Translations under genes and position numbers: made by a program
The notes under the pieces: model-generated
What the model was told of the DNA's origin: nothing
The model's input: the letters and a program-made list of their open reading frames with translations, nothing else
Databases searched by the model: none
Part shown: positions 1 through 11,712 of the stretch, piece by piece
How positions within the stretch are numbered: the first letter of the stretch is position 1
Layout: each line of letters starts with the position of its first letter
Source of the DNA: Diphasiastrum complanatum
Taxonomy: Eukaryota; Streptophyta; Lycopodiopsida; Lycopodiales; Lycopodiaceae
Assembly (NCBI GenBank): GCA_029204225.1
Contig: CM055094.1
Location: 6,578,548-6,642,547 of the forward strand
DNA: 64,000 nucleotides
Reading direction: 5' to 3'

Positions 1-277
1 TTGGATGATTTTGTCATTCTCAAAATGCAAAATGAATTCTGAATAACAGCACACCAACAAAAGCCTTTGCTATCAAACCCACTAGAGGAAGAGTTGATCA
101 TCTTAACCAAGATAAAATAAAAGGAAACAGGCTGACAGAAAACCCTAGTACGTGAAAGTAAGGCACGTTCAGCATCTGCAACAGGACTCTTGCTCTTCTC
201 GTCGAGTGTAGCACCATCAGACAAAGAGACTATGTGTACAGAATGTGCTCCATCTGAGATCCAGATTCTCTGTGAAA
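1..277 (-). CDS. Host gene 1, exon 3 (continues beyond or ends near the window edge)
   Basis: The acceptor is TTTCTTTCAG|TTT at 278-279. Completing the phase-1 base from exon 2 with TT gives an open frame: QRIWISDGAHSVHIVSLSDG and then SPVADAERALLS. The WISDG..SVH motif fits the beta-propeller-like character of exons 1 and 2. The frame stays open to base 1, but the peptide loses conserved character after about position 120. A possible donor (TTG|GTTAAG, exon end near 108) lies there, so the true 3' limit is unresolved. The rest of the gene lies left of the window. Confidence 0.6.
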
Positions 278-639
278 CTGAAAGAAACATGCACTCAACT
301 TTATTCTTAATAAAGGATACGTCAAGCAGAAAAATAGGAGTATTCGTTAACAGCCTTGATCTTCCTAATTTACCCATTCAACCATTTAGTTTATGATAGC
401 CAAAGTCTTCTCAAAAGAGACTGATCATGTACAGATATACACATGTATAAAACTTCTAAATTTGTTGAATGCAGCTTACAAGTCAAGCAGTACCACAAGC
501 CGCTTTTAGTACAGAATTAAAACTAAACACATCAACCAGCAAATTAATGAGATTTATCTTGAAGCATAACCAGCTTGGATGCATCTAAAACTTCGGTTAA
601 ACACATGGGCTCAGGAAAGGAAGAGCTGAATAAGCTTAC

Positions 640-1140
640 GTGATGCCACTCCAGTTGAGCCTGCCTGTAAAGGTGGAAGAACAGCAAAAGACTTGACTTT
701 TAAGGAGGTTTTCAAAGGTCTCATTCCCAAAAACGAATTTGAACCTTCATCCATAATCTTTTCTAACATATTCTCTCCAGAAAACATCACCTTCGGTAAA
801 GTCAAATGGTGTAGCTGCCCAGTTGAGTCAAGGATTATAAAATCCCTTGAAGACATCCGTTGAATGCCAGCTACCTGAGAAGAAACGCCTGAAGAGCAGA
901 CATCTTTCTTTCCAGCGTCAAGTGGTATAAAGAAGGACATAGACTGGCTATCCTGCCTGCCTTGCTTTCTCTGATTGATACTTGGGGCACAGTGAGGCGA
1001 TGAAGCTGGCATAAGATGTTGCATGTGCTTGCATTTGGCCTCTACAACATTTGGAGGATGCTGAGCAAACAACCCATTTTTTTTTAAGATTTGCCATTCT
1101 TTTGAGAGGGGTTCTGGTGAAGCTAGATGCCCAACAATCT
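640..1140 (-). CDS. Host gene 1, exon 2
   Basis: The acceptor is a pyrimidine stretch ending TTGTTCAG|AG at 1141-1142. Exon 1 leaves one base (G) and this exon supplies AG, giving GAG and an uninterrupted frame: IVGHLASPEPLSKEWQIL and onward. The frame stays open for 166 codons. A donor CAC|GTAAGC follows at 638-639, leaving phase 1. The peptide includes SSRDFIILDSTGQLHHLTLP, again beta-strand-like. Exons 1 and 2 are 10.6 kb apart, with Copia elements between them. Function is unknown. Confidence 0.75.
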
Positions 1141-1739
1141 CTGAACAAGCAAAAGGGGATTTATAAAAATTGCATAAAAGAATATTGCAATTTCAAAGCC
1201 TCTCACTTCTGATGAGAAAAAAGTAACTAAAACCATAATAGTCAGGCTTCAAATGTGATTGTCACAGTTCTCATCAGATTTATGCTTTAACTACAAAGAA
1301 TAGTAAAGTGAATAGAAATTTAATAAACTGGACTAAGCCAGCTAGGATAAGAAGACATCCTGTGATATTAGTAGAGGCAAATTACCAAAGACCATATAAT
1401 ATGCAGGATGGAAACTATGTGGAAAAGCTGCAGTTCTTGACAAGTTGACACTTTCTAGTCTGATGGTCATCACAGCATCATTGCAAAAGCTTCAACAAAT
1501 AGCTTGGTTGATAGAGCGTGATTTGTAATTACACACATTGGCCTACTCATACTGGTAAAATGCCAACTTAGTCCTCAGCTTCTCAACTCCTCGAGTCCAT
1601 CAAATCATACTTTGATGGTGTCTTCCCAAGAGAAACATTTCTCCATCTGTTCAGGTATCCATGCATTTTTTCCCTATTTATAATGTTCCACATGACTCAT
1701 GAACTTCAATCTATCTTTAGATAAGATAATTCCAACCAA
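1141..1739. other. Intron 1 sequence left of the Copia insertion
   Basis: AT-rich intron sequence with no ORF or repeat I can identify. No 5' LTR or primer-binding site precedes the gag sequence that starts abruptly at about 1740, so the Copia element to the right is 5'-truncated. Confidence 0.5.
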
Positions 1740-4700
1740 TTGAAGATGAGTACAGGTGAATCGGTAACAGACTACTTTACTCGAGTGAAAGATCTAAGAG
1801 GGCAACTTATTGCAGTTGGAGAAAGTGTTCAAGATTCAGTATTGGTATCCATTGTACTTAATAGTCTACCTTTGGCCTATCGGAACTTTGTAATGATGCT
1901 ATCGTTAAGAGAAACGAGGCCTTCTTTTGATGAGCTAAATGCCATCTTATTACAGGAAGAAATGAGACGACAAAATATTGTCAACAGGGACGATTTCAAG
2001 GAACAGAAATTCTTGGCAAAGAAGCAAGAGCAAAGTTCCAAGAAGGGTGGCAAAGAGAAGAAGAAGAAGAAAAAGCAGCAACATATGGAGGAGAATCAAT
2101 CAAATCGGTCAGAAGATGGAAAGAAAGTGGTTCGAAAAGGAAACTACTTCATTTGCGGAAAATCAGGACATTCTGCAAAATAGTGCTGGCACAACAAGTT
2201 CAAGAAAAAGCAAGATGGAAATTTTGCTGAAGAAGAAGAAACTTCTAATGCAAAATTGAGTGCTTTGGATCTTGAAGACTATGAGTTGTTTTCGGCATCG
2301 ACATCTTCTGGTGGTACCTTCTCGAAGGAAGAAGAAGACTATTGGTTTATTGATTCAGAAGCTTCTAAGCACATGACACCCACGCGAGACTGGCTATCTA
2401 ATTTTCAAAAATTAGATGATGGATCAAATGTGAAGTTGGGAGACAACTACACATATGATATAAGGGAGTTGGAAAAGTACAAGTTCAACTACCTTCAAGG
2501 AAGATTGGAAACATAAAGGATGTGCTTTATGTACCAGGAATCAAGAAAAACTTGCTCTCAGTATCAGCTATTGCAAAGCAACACATGGTGGTGCAATTTT
2601 ATGAACAACAATGTCTCATCAAGAGGAAAAATGATGAAGTAGTAGCTGAAGGCATACTTGCAGGGCGATTGTATAAACTTCAAGCTCAGGTGGTGGATCA
2701 TCATGCAAGTGTTGCGGATACTGAATCATTGAGTAAGTTATGGCACGAGAGGTATGGACATCTAAATTACAAAAGTCTACAAGTCTTGAGGAAATTTAAC
2801 ATGGTTATAGGTTTACCTCAAGTAGTTTCTGATCACAAGGTTTGTGAAGGTTGTGTCTTAGGCAAGAGCAGTTAAGACGGCGGTTTATCTTTTGAATCGA
2901 AGTCCTACAAAGGTTGACCGTTGTAAAGAATCGAACTCCAAATGAAGCTTACACGGGTCAGAAGCCAGATGTAAGTCATTTGAGAGTGTTTGGAAGTATT
3001 GCTTATTCTCACATACCTAAGGATTCAAGGAGCAAATTGGAGTCTAAGGCGACCAAGTGTTTATTTCTTGGTTATGATAATCAAGAGAAGGGATACAGGT
3101 TATATGACTTGGAGGGTAAGAAAATAATCATAAGTAGGGATGTAGTCTTTGATGAGGAGGCAACTCATAAAGATATAGAATATATTTGATAAGGATCAAG
3201 ATGGTGGAATCCCTATATTATGAGACGAGTTATTACAGAAACCTGAATCGACACATGTATCGCCTACGCCAAATCAAGAACCTAAAGTGGCTTTGGTTGA
3301 GATAGGAAAGAGGAAGGAGAGGTCAAGTATATGGGATACTTATTCACCTCCTACTTCACCAAGCAGGAAGCATCCTACATCAGAAGCTAGAAGATTGCCT
3401 AGGTGGTACTATGAAACTATCAAGGATAGTATTATTATGGAACAGGGAGAGTCCAGTACACGTGGAACTAGGAGATCAACTAGACTTGAAAAGCAACATG
3501 AAGATCAAGATCGACAGGAGGTTCGACAAGAGGATCATCATGAAGATGGGGATGTACATTTTGCATATATGGCTACAGTATTTGAGACCAAGGATCCATC
3601 TACTTTCAAAAAGAGGCTGAAAAAGAGGATATTTGGAGACTTGGAGACTTGTTCAGCTACCTACAGGTAAAAAGGCCATTGGATGCAAGTGGGTCTATAG
3701 GACTAAGTACAAATCAGATGGTTCTATAGATAAACATAAGGCAAGATTGGTGGCAAAAGGTTATGCTCAACAGGAAGGAATTGACTATAAGGAAACTTTT
3801 GCACCAGTTGCTAAATCTACTACTATGAGGACTGTTTTATCATTGGCAACCCTTGGATGGGATAATCAACCCTTGGATGTAAAGAGTGCATTCCTAAATG
3901 GATTTCTAAAGGAAGAAATCTACATGGAGCAGCCGGAGGGATACATAGTAGCAGGACATGAAGATAAGGTTTGCAGGTTGGACAAGGCATTATATGGACT
4001 TAAGCAGGCACCCAGGGCGTGGTACACGAGGATTGACACATACTTTGAGGAGCTTGGCTTTCAGAGAAGTAGTTCGGAGCATACACTTTATGTTTTGGTC
4101 AGGAATAATCATATTGTTATTGTAGTGATGTATGTGGATGATCTTATTATTATAGGATTAGATCATAGTATGATTCAAAGAATCAAGAAAGATCTCTCAT
4201 CAGAATTTGATATGAAAGATCTTGGTTCACTACAATATTTTCTTGGAATTGAGGTATGGAGAGTAGCACAGGGACTATTCATTTCTCAATCTAAGTATGC
4301 TCATGAAATTCTTGAAAGGTTCAATATGTCAGAGTGTAAGCCTATTTCTACACCATATGATAGTGGATGTAAGCTTACTAAAGCTGAGGAAGATCAGGAT
4401 GTAGATGAGGCGTTATATAGAAAGCTTGTTGGAAGCTTAATCTATCTAACTACTACAAGACCAAATATTGCTTATGTTGTGAGTATGGTTAGTCAGTTTA
4501 TGGCTAAGCCTAAGCAGATATGTGGATGTTGATTGGGCTGGAGATGCGGAAGACCGAAGATCTACTACAGGTTATATTTTTAGTCTTGGTTCTGGTGCTA
4601 TCTCTTGGAGTTCAAAGAAGCAACATACTATTGCTTTATCATCGACAGAGGCAGAATATCGAGCTACTACGAGTGCAACATGTGAAGTAATATAGTTGCG

Positions 4701-5001
4701 AAGGATTCTACATGATCTACATATGGTACAAGATTCACCTACGGTACTTCAATGCGACAATCAGAATTGTATTAAATTGTCGAAAAATCCATTTTTTCAC
4801 AGCTGGACAAAGCATATTGAAGTACAACAACACTTCATCAGAGAGAAAATTCGAAGTAATGAAGTGGAGCTTATCTATTGCCCTACGGAAGAGAAAGTTG
4901 CAGATATCTTTACCAAACGTCTTGGCAAAGAAAAATTTCAGAAGTTTAGAGAACTTCTAAGAGTAATAGATAACAAAGTAAACATTAAGGGGGAGTGTTA
5001 G
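1740..5001 (+). pseudogene. Decayed Copia gag-pol (element 1) in intron 1 of host gene 1
   Basis: Ty1/Copia polyprotein in the usual order: gag, protease, integrase, RT, RNase H. Gag begins mid-domain at 1740 (KMSTGESVTDYFTRVKDLRG). Its zinc knuckle (about 2150-2190) has lost the first Cys and contains a TAG. Protease has DSE instead of DSG at about 2350. The pre-integrase segment ends CVLGKSS at 2875, and the integrase catalytic core is missing before NRTPNEAYTGQKPD at 2926. RT (3633-4532) keeps KARLVAKGYAQQEGIDYKET, LDVKSAFLNG and YVDD. RNase H keeps [21 protein letters not shown] and CDNQN. A further deletion precedes RNase H near 4520. Stops and frameshifts make it a non-autonomous fossil. 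Confidence 0.9.
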
Positions 5002-5535
5002 AAATTAATGTTTATTTGACACCCCTTAATGATGGTTTGGCCATGCCTGCGTGCTATATTTAGGGGCCATTACTATTTATAGTAAGTCATATTTTAGAAT
5101 CATTACTATTAATAGTAAATTCGTTTTTTAGTTATGCATGTAGGTGGGTGCACTACTACTAGAATAGGATTTGCTTTTATCACTTAGAAACTCATCTTGG
5201 GTGTTTACCCAATATAGGTAGTAATTATAGCAAGTAGCTTTTTGTCTTTTGCTATTTACTTTAAGCTCATTAGCTTTTATCAATCATTAGAAAAACTATT
5301 TAAGAAGGCTGGCGCCCCACCACAATCATTCCATTCAATTCAATGAGCTAGAGCAATTGCTCAATTCTCCTATGATCTGAATTCTCTCTATGCTTGGTTT
5401 TGTGTGAGTGCTAGTAGGACTAGTAACTCCATCTAGAATTTGTGATAATTCTGACACCCTAAAGGTCCCAGAGCAAGTTAGGAAGTCAAGGACTGAGCCT
5501 CCGACCTGTGGTGAGCCAGCCAAGTAGTTACAAGT
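4996..5535 (+). repeat. 3' LTR of Copia element 1
   Basis: The polypurine tract AAGGGGGAG (4988-4995) is followed by TGTTAG, a typical Copia LTR start. A TATTTAAG box lies near 5297. The right edge is uncertain: sequence from about 5538 reads as integrase, so the LTR probably ends between 5450 and 5537. No 5' partner LTR exists in the window. Confidence 0.65.
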
Positions 5536-5537
5536 GT

Positions 5538-5759
5538 AGGAAGATCAAGATCTTAAGATCTAACAGTGAAGGTGAGTATAGGTCCAATGAGTTTGAAAAC
5601 TTTTTGTGACCAATGTGGAATCAAAAGATAGTTCATACAAGCTCATACTCTTGAACTCAATGTTGTAGTTGAGCGCAAGAATCATACGATTCTGGAGAGT
5701 ACGGATCTATGCTTGCTGAGATGAAACTACCAAAGGGCTTTTGGTCAAAAGCATGAAAC
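5538..5759 (+). pseudogene. Displaced Copia integrase-core fragment
   Basis: In plus-strand frames with small indels this reads KIKILRSNSEGEYRSNEFEN, then VVERKNHTILEST, then SMLAEMKLPKGFWSKA. That is the second Asp and Glu region of a Copia integrase core. It covers part of what is missing from element 1 at 2875, yet it lies immediately right of that element's 3' LTR. It is cut off at about 5760 by the LTR of element 2. It may be the remnant of an older copy or the product of template switching or recombination. Confidence 0.7.
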
Positions 5760-5988
5760 TGTCAATAAATAGATAAGCACTAACAAGCATTCACCATAAG
5801 CAATCACCATAAGGAAGAGGAAGAACACAACATCACAATCACCCTATTACACTGAATAATGAAGAGTACACTAAACCCTGAATATGGAGAGAGAAACTAG
5901 TAGCTGACTATAGACTAGCCTACAGCTACTTACAGCTGTGTCAACAGTAAATCGTAAACAATAATAAGTTTATCATTGTTTTCTAACA
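5760..5988 (-). repeat. 3' LTR of Copia element 2
   Basis: On the minus strand the polypurine tract GAGGGAGAG is followed by TGTTAG (5988-5983). The LTR runs to TTATTGACA at 5760, about 229 bases, with termini TG...CA. The left edge abuts the integrase fragment exactly where that reading breaks. No matching right-hand LTR was found. Confidence 0.6.
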
Positions 5989-8900
5989 CTCTCCCTCAAT
6001 GATAAAATTACATTCTTCTATTCCTAATAGAGTACGGAACTTTTCAAATTTACATCTACCTAATGACTCACTAAAAATATCTGCCACTTGATTGTCAGAT
6101 TTACAAAAAACAAGATCAACGGCTCCATCAAGTATTTTCTCTTGAACAAATTGATAGGGTATTTCGATGTGCTTAGTTCGAGCATGTAGAACTAAATTTT
6201 TGGCAAGGTGAATGCAGCTTTGGTTGTCACAAGAGATAGTAGTCGCATCCATCTGTGGTTGACCTAAATCAACATCTTCGTAACCATATTGCTTCATGTG
6301 TAACATTGCTGAGTGCACGATATTCAGCTTCTGTCGAAGATAAGGCTACTGTAGGTTGTCTTTTGCTGCTCCATGAAACTGCAACTGTACCATAACTGAA
6401 TGTATGACCACTGGTAGATCTTATTTCATCAATATTACCTGCCCAATCGGCATCTATGTAACCTACCAACATTGGCGCTTCAGGCTGATCATACTTTAAA
6501 CCAAAATATTATGTCCCTTGAATGTATCTGAGCATACGTTTAACAAACTTCCAGTGCACTTTGACTAGGAGCTTGCATAAATTGACTAACAACACCAACA
6601 ACATAAGAAATATCAGGTCATGTGTGTGTCAAATAGATCAAACTACCCACCAACTACCTGTATAAGTAAGCATCCACCTTCTCAGGTTCATCATATGCAG
6701 TAAGCTTCATGTTGACATCCATCGGTGTACTCAAAGGCTTACAATCCTGCATATTGAACTTATAAAGCAAAACTCGTGCATATTTCCTTTGTGTAAGAAA
6801 GAAAACGTCTTCCTTTTGCCATACTTCAATGCCAACATAAGAATGCATCAATCCTAGATCGCTCATGTCAAAAGCATTGGAAATATTTGATTTGATTTCA
6901 TCAATTAAGCTCTCATTACTTCCTGTAATAATCAAATCATCCACATACAAAACAATGAACACTATACCTGAATCTTGCCTTAGAATGTACAGATTAGGAT
7001 CAACATTACTCTTTACCATTCCCCTTCACTTGAAGTGTTCATCAATGCAAGAGTACCACGCCCGCGGTGCTTGCTTCAATCCATAGATAGCTTTGTTGAG
7101 CTTGCAAACAAGATGCTCTCTCCCTGGCTCAACAAATCCTTGAGGTTGTATTAAATACACCTCTTCATCTAGCACTCCATTAAGAAAAGCAGATTTAACG
7201 TCCATTTGTTGGATCTTCCACCAATAGAAAGCAAAAATAGCAATGATAGAACGTATAGTTACCATCTTAGCTACAGGTGCAAAGGTTTCCTCAAAATCAA
7301 TACCTTCCCGCTGCTCAAATCCTCTAGCAACCAACCATGCTTTGTACTTGTCAAGTTGCCCATCCGCTCCATATTTGATTTTATAAATCCATTTGCAAGT
7401 GATAGGCTTCTTACCATTAGGTAGCTCAACCAAGTTCCACGTCCTATTTTTCGATATGGCCTCCATTTCTGTTTCCATAGCTGCATGCCACTCCTTGTGT
7501 TCCTTTACTTCATCAAACATTTTTGGTTCTTGAGCCTTGAGCATGGAACCCATTAGGGCTAGATTCATCTCTAACCTTGTAGGAGATTTCTGATTTCTGC
7601 TTGACCTTCTAAACTCTCCCTGTTCACTAGATTCGGGAGTATCTCCCTTCTTAGCATCACCTGTGACTAATAAGTACCATTTAGGTACTCTCTTAGGGAT
7701 TTCAGCATCAAACTTGCCTGTGTCCATTGGATCTTCCACATCAAAATCCACTTCCTTCTTGACCTGTACTTTCGCTCCCTCATCAAAAGGTTCAGTGATG
7801 ACTTCATATTGTTCACCTTGACCCATCTCGTCAAATGTAGCATCTCTAGAAATTACAAGCTTTTGTGCATTTGTATCATACATCCGTTATGCCTTGGCCT
7901 TCTCATCATATCCAAGGAAAACACACTTGACAACTTTTGCATCCAATTTCCTTCGTTTCTCATCAGGAATATGAGCATAAGCATCACAACCAAATACTCT
8001 CAAATGAAAAATATTAGGTTTCTTTCCAGTAAAAGCTTCATGAGGTGTCTTACCTTCCACAAATTTCATAGGACACCGATTCAGGATGTGCATAGCTGTG
8101 CTGCAAGCTTTTGTCCAAAAGATGTTTGGCAAAGCCTTGCTTTTGAGCATTGCCCTAGCCATCTCGACAGTGGATCTATTCTTTCGCTCTGCAACCCCAT
8201 TTTGCTGTGGTGAATAAGGTGTTGTAGTCTGCCTCTTGATCCTTTGATCTTTGCAAAAGTCAATGAATTTTGTCGAAAAGAACTCACCACCTCCATCAGA
8301 TCTCAAAGTCTTGATGCAACATCTTGTTTGCTTTTCAGCTAATGCCTTGAATTCCTGAACTTAGCAAATTAAGCATCTGATTTCTTGCTTATAAAATAAA
8401 TCCAAATGCATCTGCTATAATCATCAATGAAGGTAATAAAGTAATAGCAGCCACTAAGAGATCTAGTCTGCATTGGTCCACATAGATCACTGTGGACAAG
8501 ATCTAGGATGCCACTAGCTCTCCTTGCTCCACTTTTGGGGTTGTTTTCCCAAAATGCAACCTTCACAGATTTTTTCTTTAAAAGAAATATCAGGCAATCC
8601 GATAACTAGCTTACTTCTTTTGAGAATTTGTAACTTTGAGCACTAATATGACCAAATCGTTGATGCCAAAGATCACTTCGACTATCAACAGTGCTTACCA
8701 TAGCTTGAGCAAAAGATCTCGCATTCAATTTGTAGAGTCGATTCTCGTTGACTCTAGCTCCTGTAGCAATCACTTTGTAGTGATTCTTGATGTCCTTGAC
8801 GAGACATTTGTCGCTATCAAACTCAACCTTGAGTTGTTGAATCAACCATTGTCCCAACTGATGGTAGATTATTAGCCAAACCAAGTACATATTGAACATT

Positions 8901-10043
8901 GCTTATCCACTTTATCATCCCGCTGGCTAGCTTCACTGGTACCACTCCAAATTCTTTCACAGGTAGCAACCATCAACTTGTCCAACTTCATCGCCATTGT
9001 GGATTTGAATTCTGAAAACCACTCCTTCCTCAAAGTCATGTGCTTGGACGCTCCACTGTTGATGTACCAGGTATCCTTGGCTTCTTCACTTGTCATTAGT
9101 GTCGTAATGAACAAGTTTGAACTCTCACCTACATCATCCTCGTATTGATCATCAAATTAATGTTGATCAGCATAATTGCCTACCTACCATTTGCCTTTCC
9201 GCTGAGTTGACTGCTTTTGTTTCTTGTAGCACTCATGCTTCCAATGACCAGGTTTGTTGCAATATCTGCAATTCCTAGGTTTCCTTTGCCTTGGATTGTC
9301 GAGTCCTTGACCTCGACCTTGATGCCAATTGCCTTGATTTGGGCCATCATTGAATTGTTCATAAAATTGCTGGGACGATCCACGATTTAAGTTTCCACCT
9401 CTTGATTGGTGTCTTCCACGACCAAATCTGCCACCATGTCCTCTGACTGCAAGAGCTTGATCAAATCCCCTGTTGCGATGACTCAAGTTCTCTTGACGTT
9501 GTTCTTCCTGCAAAAGCAATCCACCTAACTCTTCATAGGTTGGAAGATTCTCCCATGTGGCTATACTTATGACAAACATCTAATGTGACTCACTCAAACT
9601 ATTCAATGTCAATTGCACGATCTCATGATCCTGAACACGCTCTCCAACGGCGCTAATTGATCACGGATCTCCTTTACCTTCAATAGGTGATTGGCAATGG
9701 TTGCACCATCATCCATTCGTAATGTGTGCAGCTTCGTCTTCAGGAATAGCACTCGAGATGTGTTTGTGGTCTCAAAAAATGCCTTCAATGTATCCCACGC
9801 TTCTTTCGGTCCTTCCAAATATGAAATGTAGGGAATGATTGCATCTCTAACTGACAAGTTGATGACATTCTGTGCTTTCCATTTTCTCCTCTCAAATGCC
9901 CGCTGATCTTCTTCAATCACTGGCCTCGTTTCTTCACCTGTCACGATCTCCCAAAGCTCCTTTTCCATCAAAATGTTCTTCAGTTTGAATTTCCAAACTG
10001 CATAGTTGTCGGCTCCTTCCAATTTGCTTGACTCAATATGCAA
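5983..10043 (-). pseudogene. Decayed Copia gag-pol (element 2), antisense in intron 1
   Basis: A nearly complete minus-strand Copia polyprotein. Gag (from 10043, LEGADNYAVWKFKLKN) is followed by a zinc knuckle CRYCNKPGHWKHEC of the CX2CX4HX4C form. Protease reads YINSGASKHM, with the catalytic Asp changed to Asn (about 9065). Integrase retains VHSDLCGPM, RSDGGGEF and VAERKNRS, the full DDE set. The C-terminal integrase part (8306-7887) is followed by RT (KARLV replaced by KAWLV; VDVKSAFLNGVL; LYVDDLIITG) and RNase H ([22 protein letters not shown]). Several frameshifts and stops separate the blocks. Gag starts without an ATG and no 5' LTR adjoins it. Confidence 0.9.
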
Positions 10044-10119
10044 TTAGCCTAGCACTAGTAATTCTCGTGCTCTCAGACTAGGCTCTCAACATCGTCTCCA
10101 TTGGAAGCCCTTTTCAGTG

Positions 10120-10365
10120 ATGAGGCACAGCATCGACACCTCGGGGGCGTGGCATCAACTAACAAATAGCTACATGAGCTATTGCGAATCCTTCGCTTCC
10201 CAAGTAGTTAGTCAATCTGTTTCAGCCGGTTTGGCTATCAAACCATTAACGTATTCCCATAATTTCTTTTTCGATCAGAAGCGTCCTCATTTTGAATTTC
10301 CACATATGAAAATCATCACCGTTGAGTTTATTGATCAATCGGATCTTAGAGGTTGAACGTTCCAT
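10120..10365 (-). pseudogene. 5' gag fragment of a third Copia element
   Basis: An ATG at 10365 opens MERSTSKIRLINKLNGDDFH, followed by MWKFKMRTLLIEKE, the N-terminal gag of a Copia family different from element 2. A TAA follows about 50 codons in. It lies just downstream (minus strand) of a primer-binding site. Beyond about 10120 the reading is lost before the element 2 gag begins. Confidence 0.65.
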
Positions 10366-10430
10366 AATTAAAGAGTGATATTAGATAGATGCTAGCAACA
10401 ATCATGAACTTGATAGATAATTCGAACCTA

Positions 10431-10441
10431 CTTTGATACCA
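10431..10441 (-). other. Retrotransposon primer-binding site
   Basis: Minus-strand TGGTATCAAAG resembles the initiator-Met tRNA complement TGGTATCAGAG used by plant Copia elements. It follows CCCCAACA (10451-10444), a plausible LTR 3' end, by two bases. Confidence 0.6.
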
Positions 10442-10443
10442 CT

Positions 10444-11290
10444 TGTTGGGGAATGTTCGATGATGCAGCGGAGTGTCTAAACAATCTTCCCAAGAAGAAT
10501 AAAAACAATAAATTATAAGGATCGATTTTTCGATATTCAGACAATTTCTAAATTCGTTAACTTGGTAGGACATCTCTGCAAGTAGGTGTCATTGAAAACC
10601 ATGAAGACTGCGAATAATTAGGTTTCTATGACTAGCCATGCAATCTTCAATAGATATTCTACGTTAATCTATGGAATAAGAGCATCAGATAGAGAGAGAA
10701 AAACACAAGAACATTTGACTGTGATTAACACATACATGGATAATAGAGAATATATAAATTAAAACTGCTGGAATACAATGATCAGATCAAGAAAGCGAAT
10801 CCTATGATCGATAAGGTTCACAGTACTTGTGCACTGAGTTAGTACTGATTATGGGTGAAGATCAAGCCAAATTAATGGTTTTTAACCCTCGCAAATAGTG
10901 AAATTTTCACTTAATTGCAAGTCTATCTCACACCCATAAGTTGAATTCAACTTCTCATTACATTTTTTTTTTTGGATTTTTTTGTTTGCACACCCTAGAC
11001 TAAATGCTTATTTGATATGATCACAAATTGGAATGTTTATGTAAAAATTTGTCGTAGGGAGGTCTTCCACCCATGAGGAAAATATGTATGCATATGGCCA
11101 CTGATGGGGGCAATGGAGATAGAAGAACACGAACGGAGAAGAGAGCAGAAATATTGCAGAACAGCTCTCCCGTTACGATCAGCTGCTAGATGCAAAAACA
11201 GTCTAATAAAAAGCTTATGCTAAATATGATCACAGCTTTAAGTGTTCTAATTGCCCAACAAGATCTTAAAAATTAATTCATACTCTCAAA
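10444..11290 (-). repeat. Probable 5' LTR of the third Copia plus intron sequence
   Basis: The LTR edge next to the primer-binding site is TGTTGGGG on the plus strand at 10444. I could not find the outer LTR edge. The remainder up to 11290 is AT-rich and has no other recognised feature. Confidence 0.4.
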
Positions 11291-11297
11291 AACAAAA

Positions 11298-11561
11298 TCC
11301 CATCGAAGACACTCTTTTACACCATTGAAAGAGATGTATTTTGTTTGCAAAAATCAAATTACGTAGAACGTAGCACCTCTTTTCCAACTTCAAATAAAGT
11401 TGCACAACAAGTTTAGGTCAATGTACATCATGCATCATCTTGAATAACAATCCCATCGCAGACACTTTTTTACACCATTGAAAGAGGTGTATTTTGTTTG
11501 CAAAAATCAACTAATGTAGAATATAGCACCTCTTTTCCAACTTCAAATGAAGTTGCACAAC
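11298..11561. repeat. 111-bp direct repeat in intron 1
   Basis: 11298-11408 and 11451-11561 are near-identical copies 153 bases apart. Both begin TCCCATCG and end AGTTGCACAAC. The repeat lies next to the 5' splice site of intron 1 and has no coding content. Confidence 0.8.
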
Positions 11562-11712
11562 TCTTAACGCACTCAACATTAAGCAAACATAGAGTAAAAC
11601 ATGCCACCCCACCCAAGTTACATCAACTTGCACGACAGCAAACAAGCAAAAGGCAAGTGTCAAACAAGACGACCTGTAAGCTGGCAATTCATACCCAAAA
11701 AAGTGCACTTAC

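Noticed and set aside
1740-5001. Copia elements as genes of the host
   Set aside because: Gag, protease, integrase and RT motifs with stops and deletions mark them as decayed retrotransposons.
5560-5565. CTAACA as the 3' end of the element 1 LTR, mirroring TGTTAG
   Set aside because: The surrounding bases read as conserved integrase (KIKILRS..EGEYRSNEF), so the match is probably chance.
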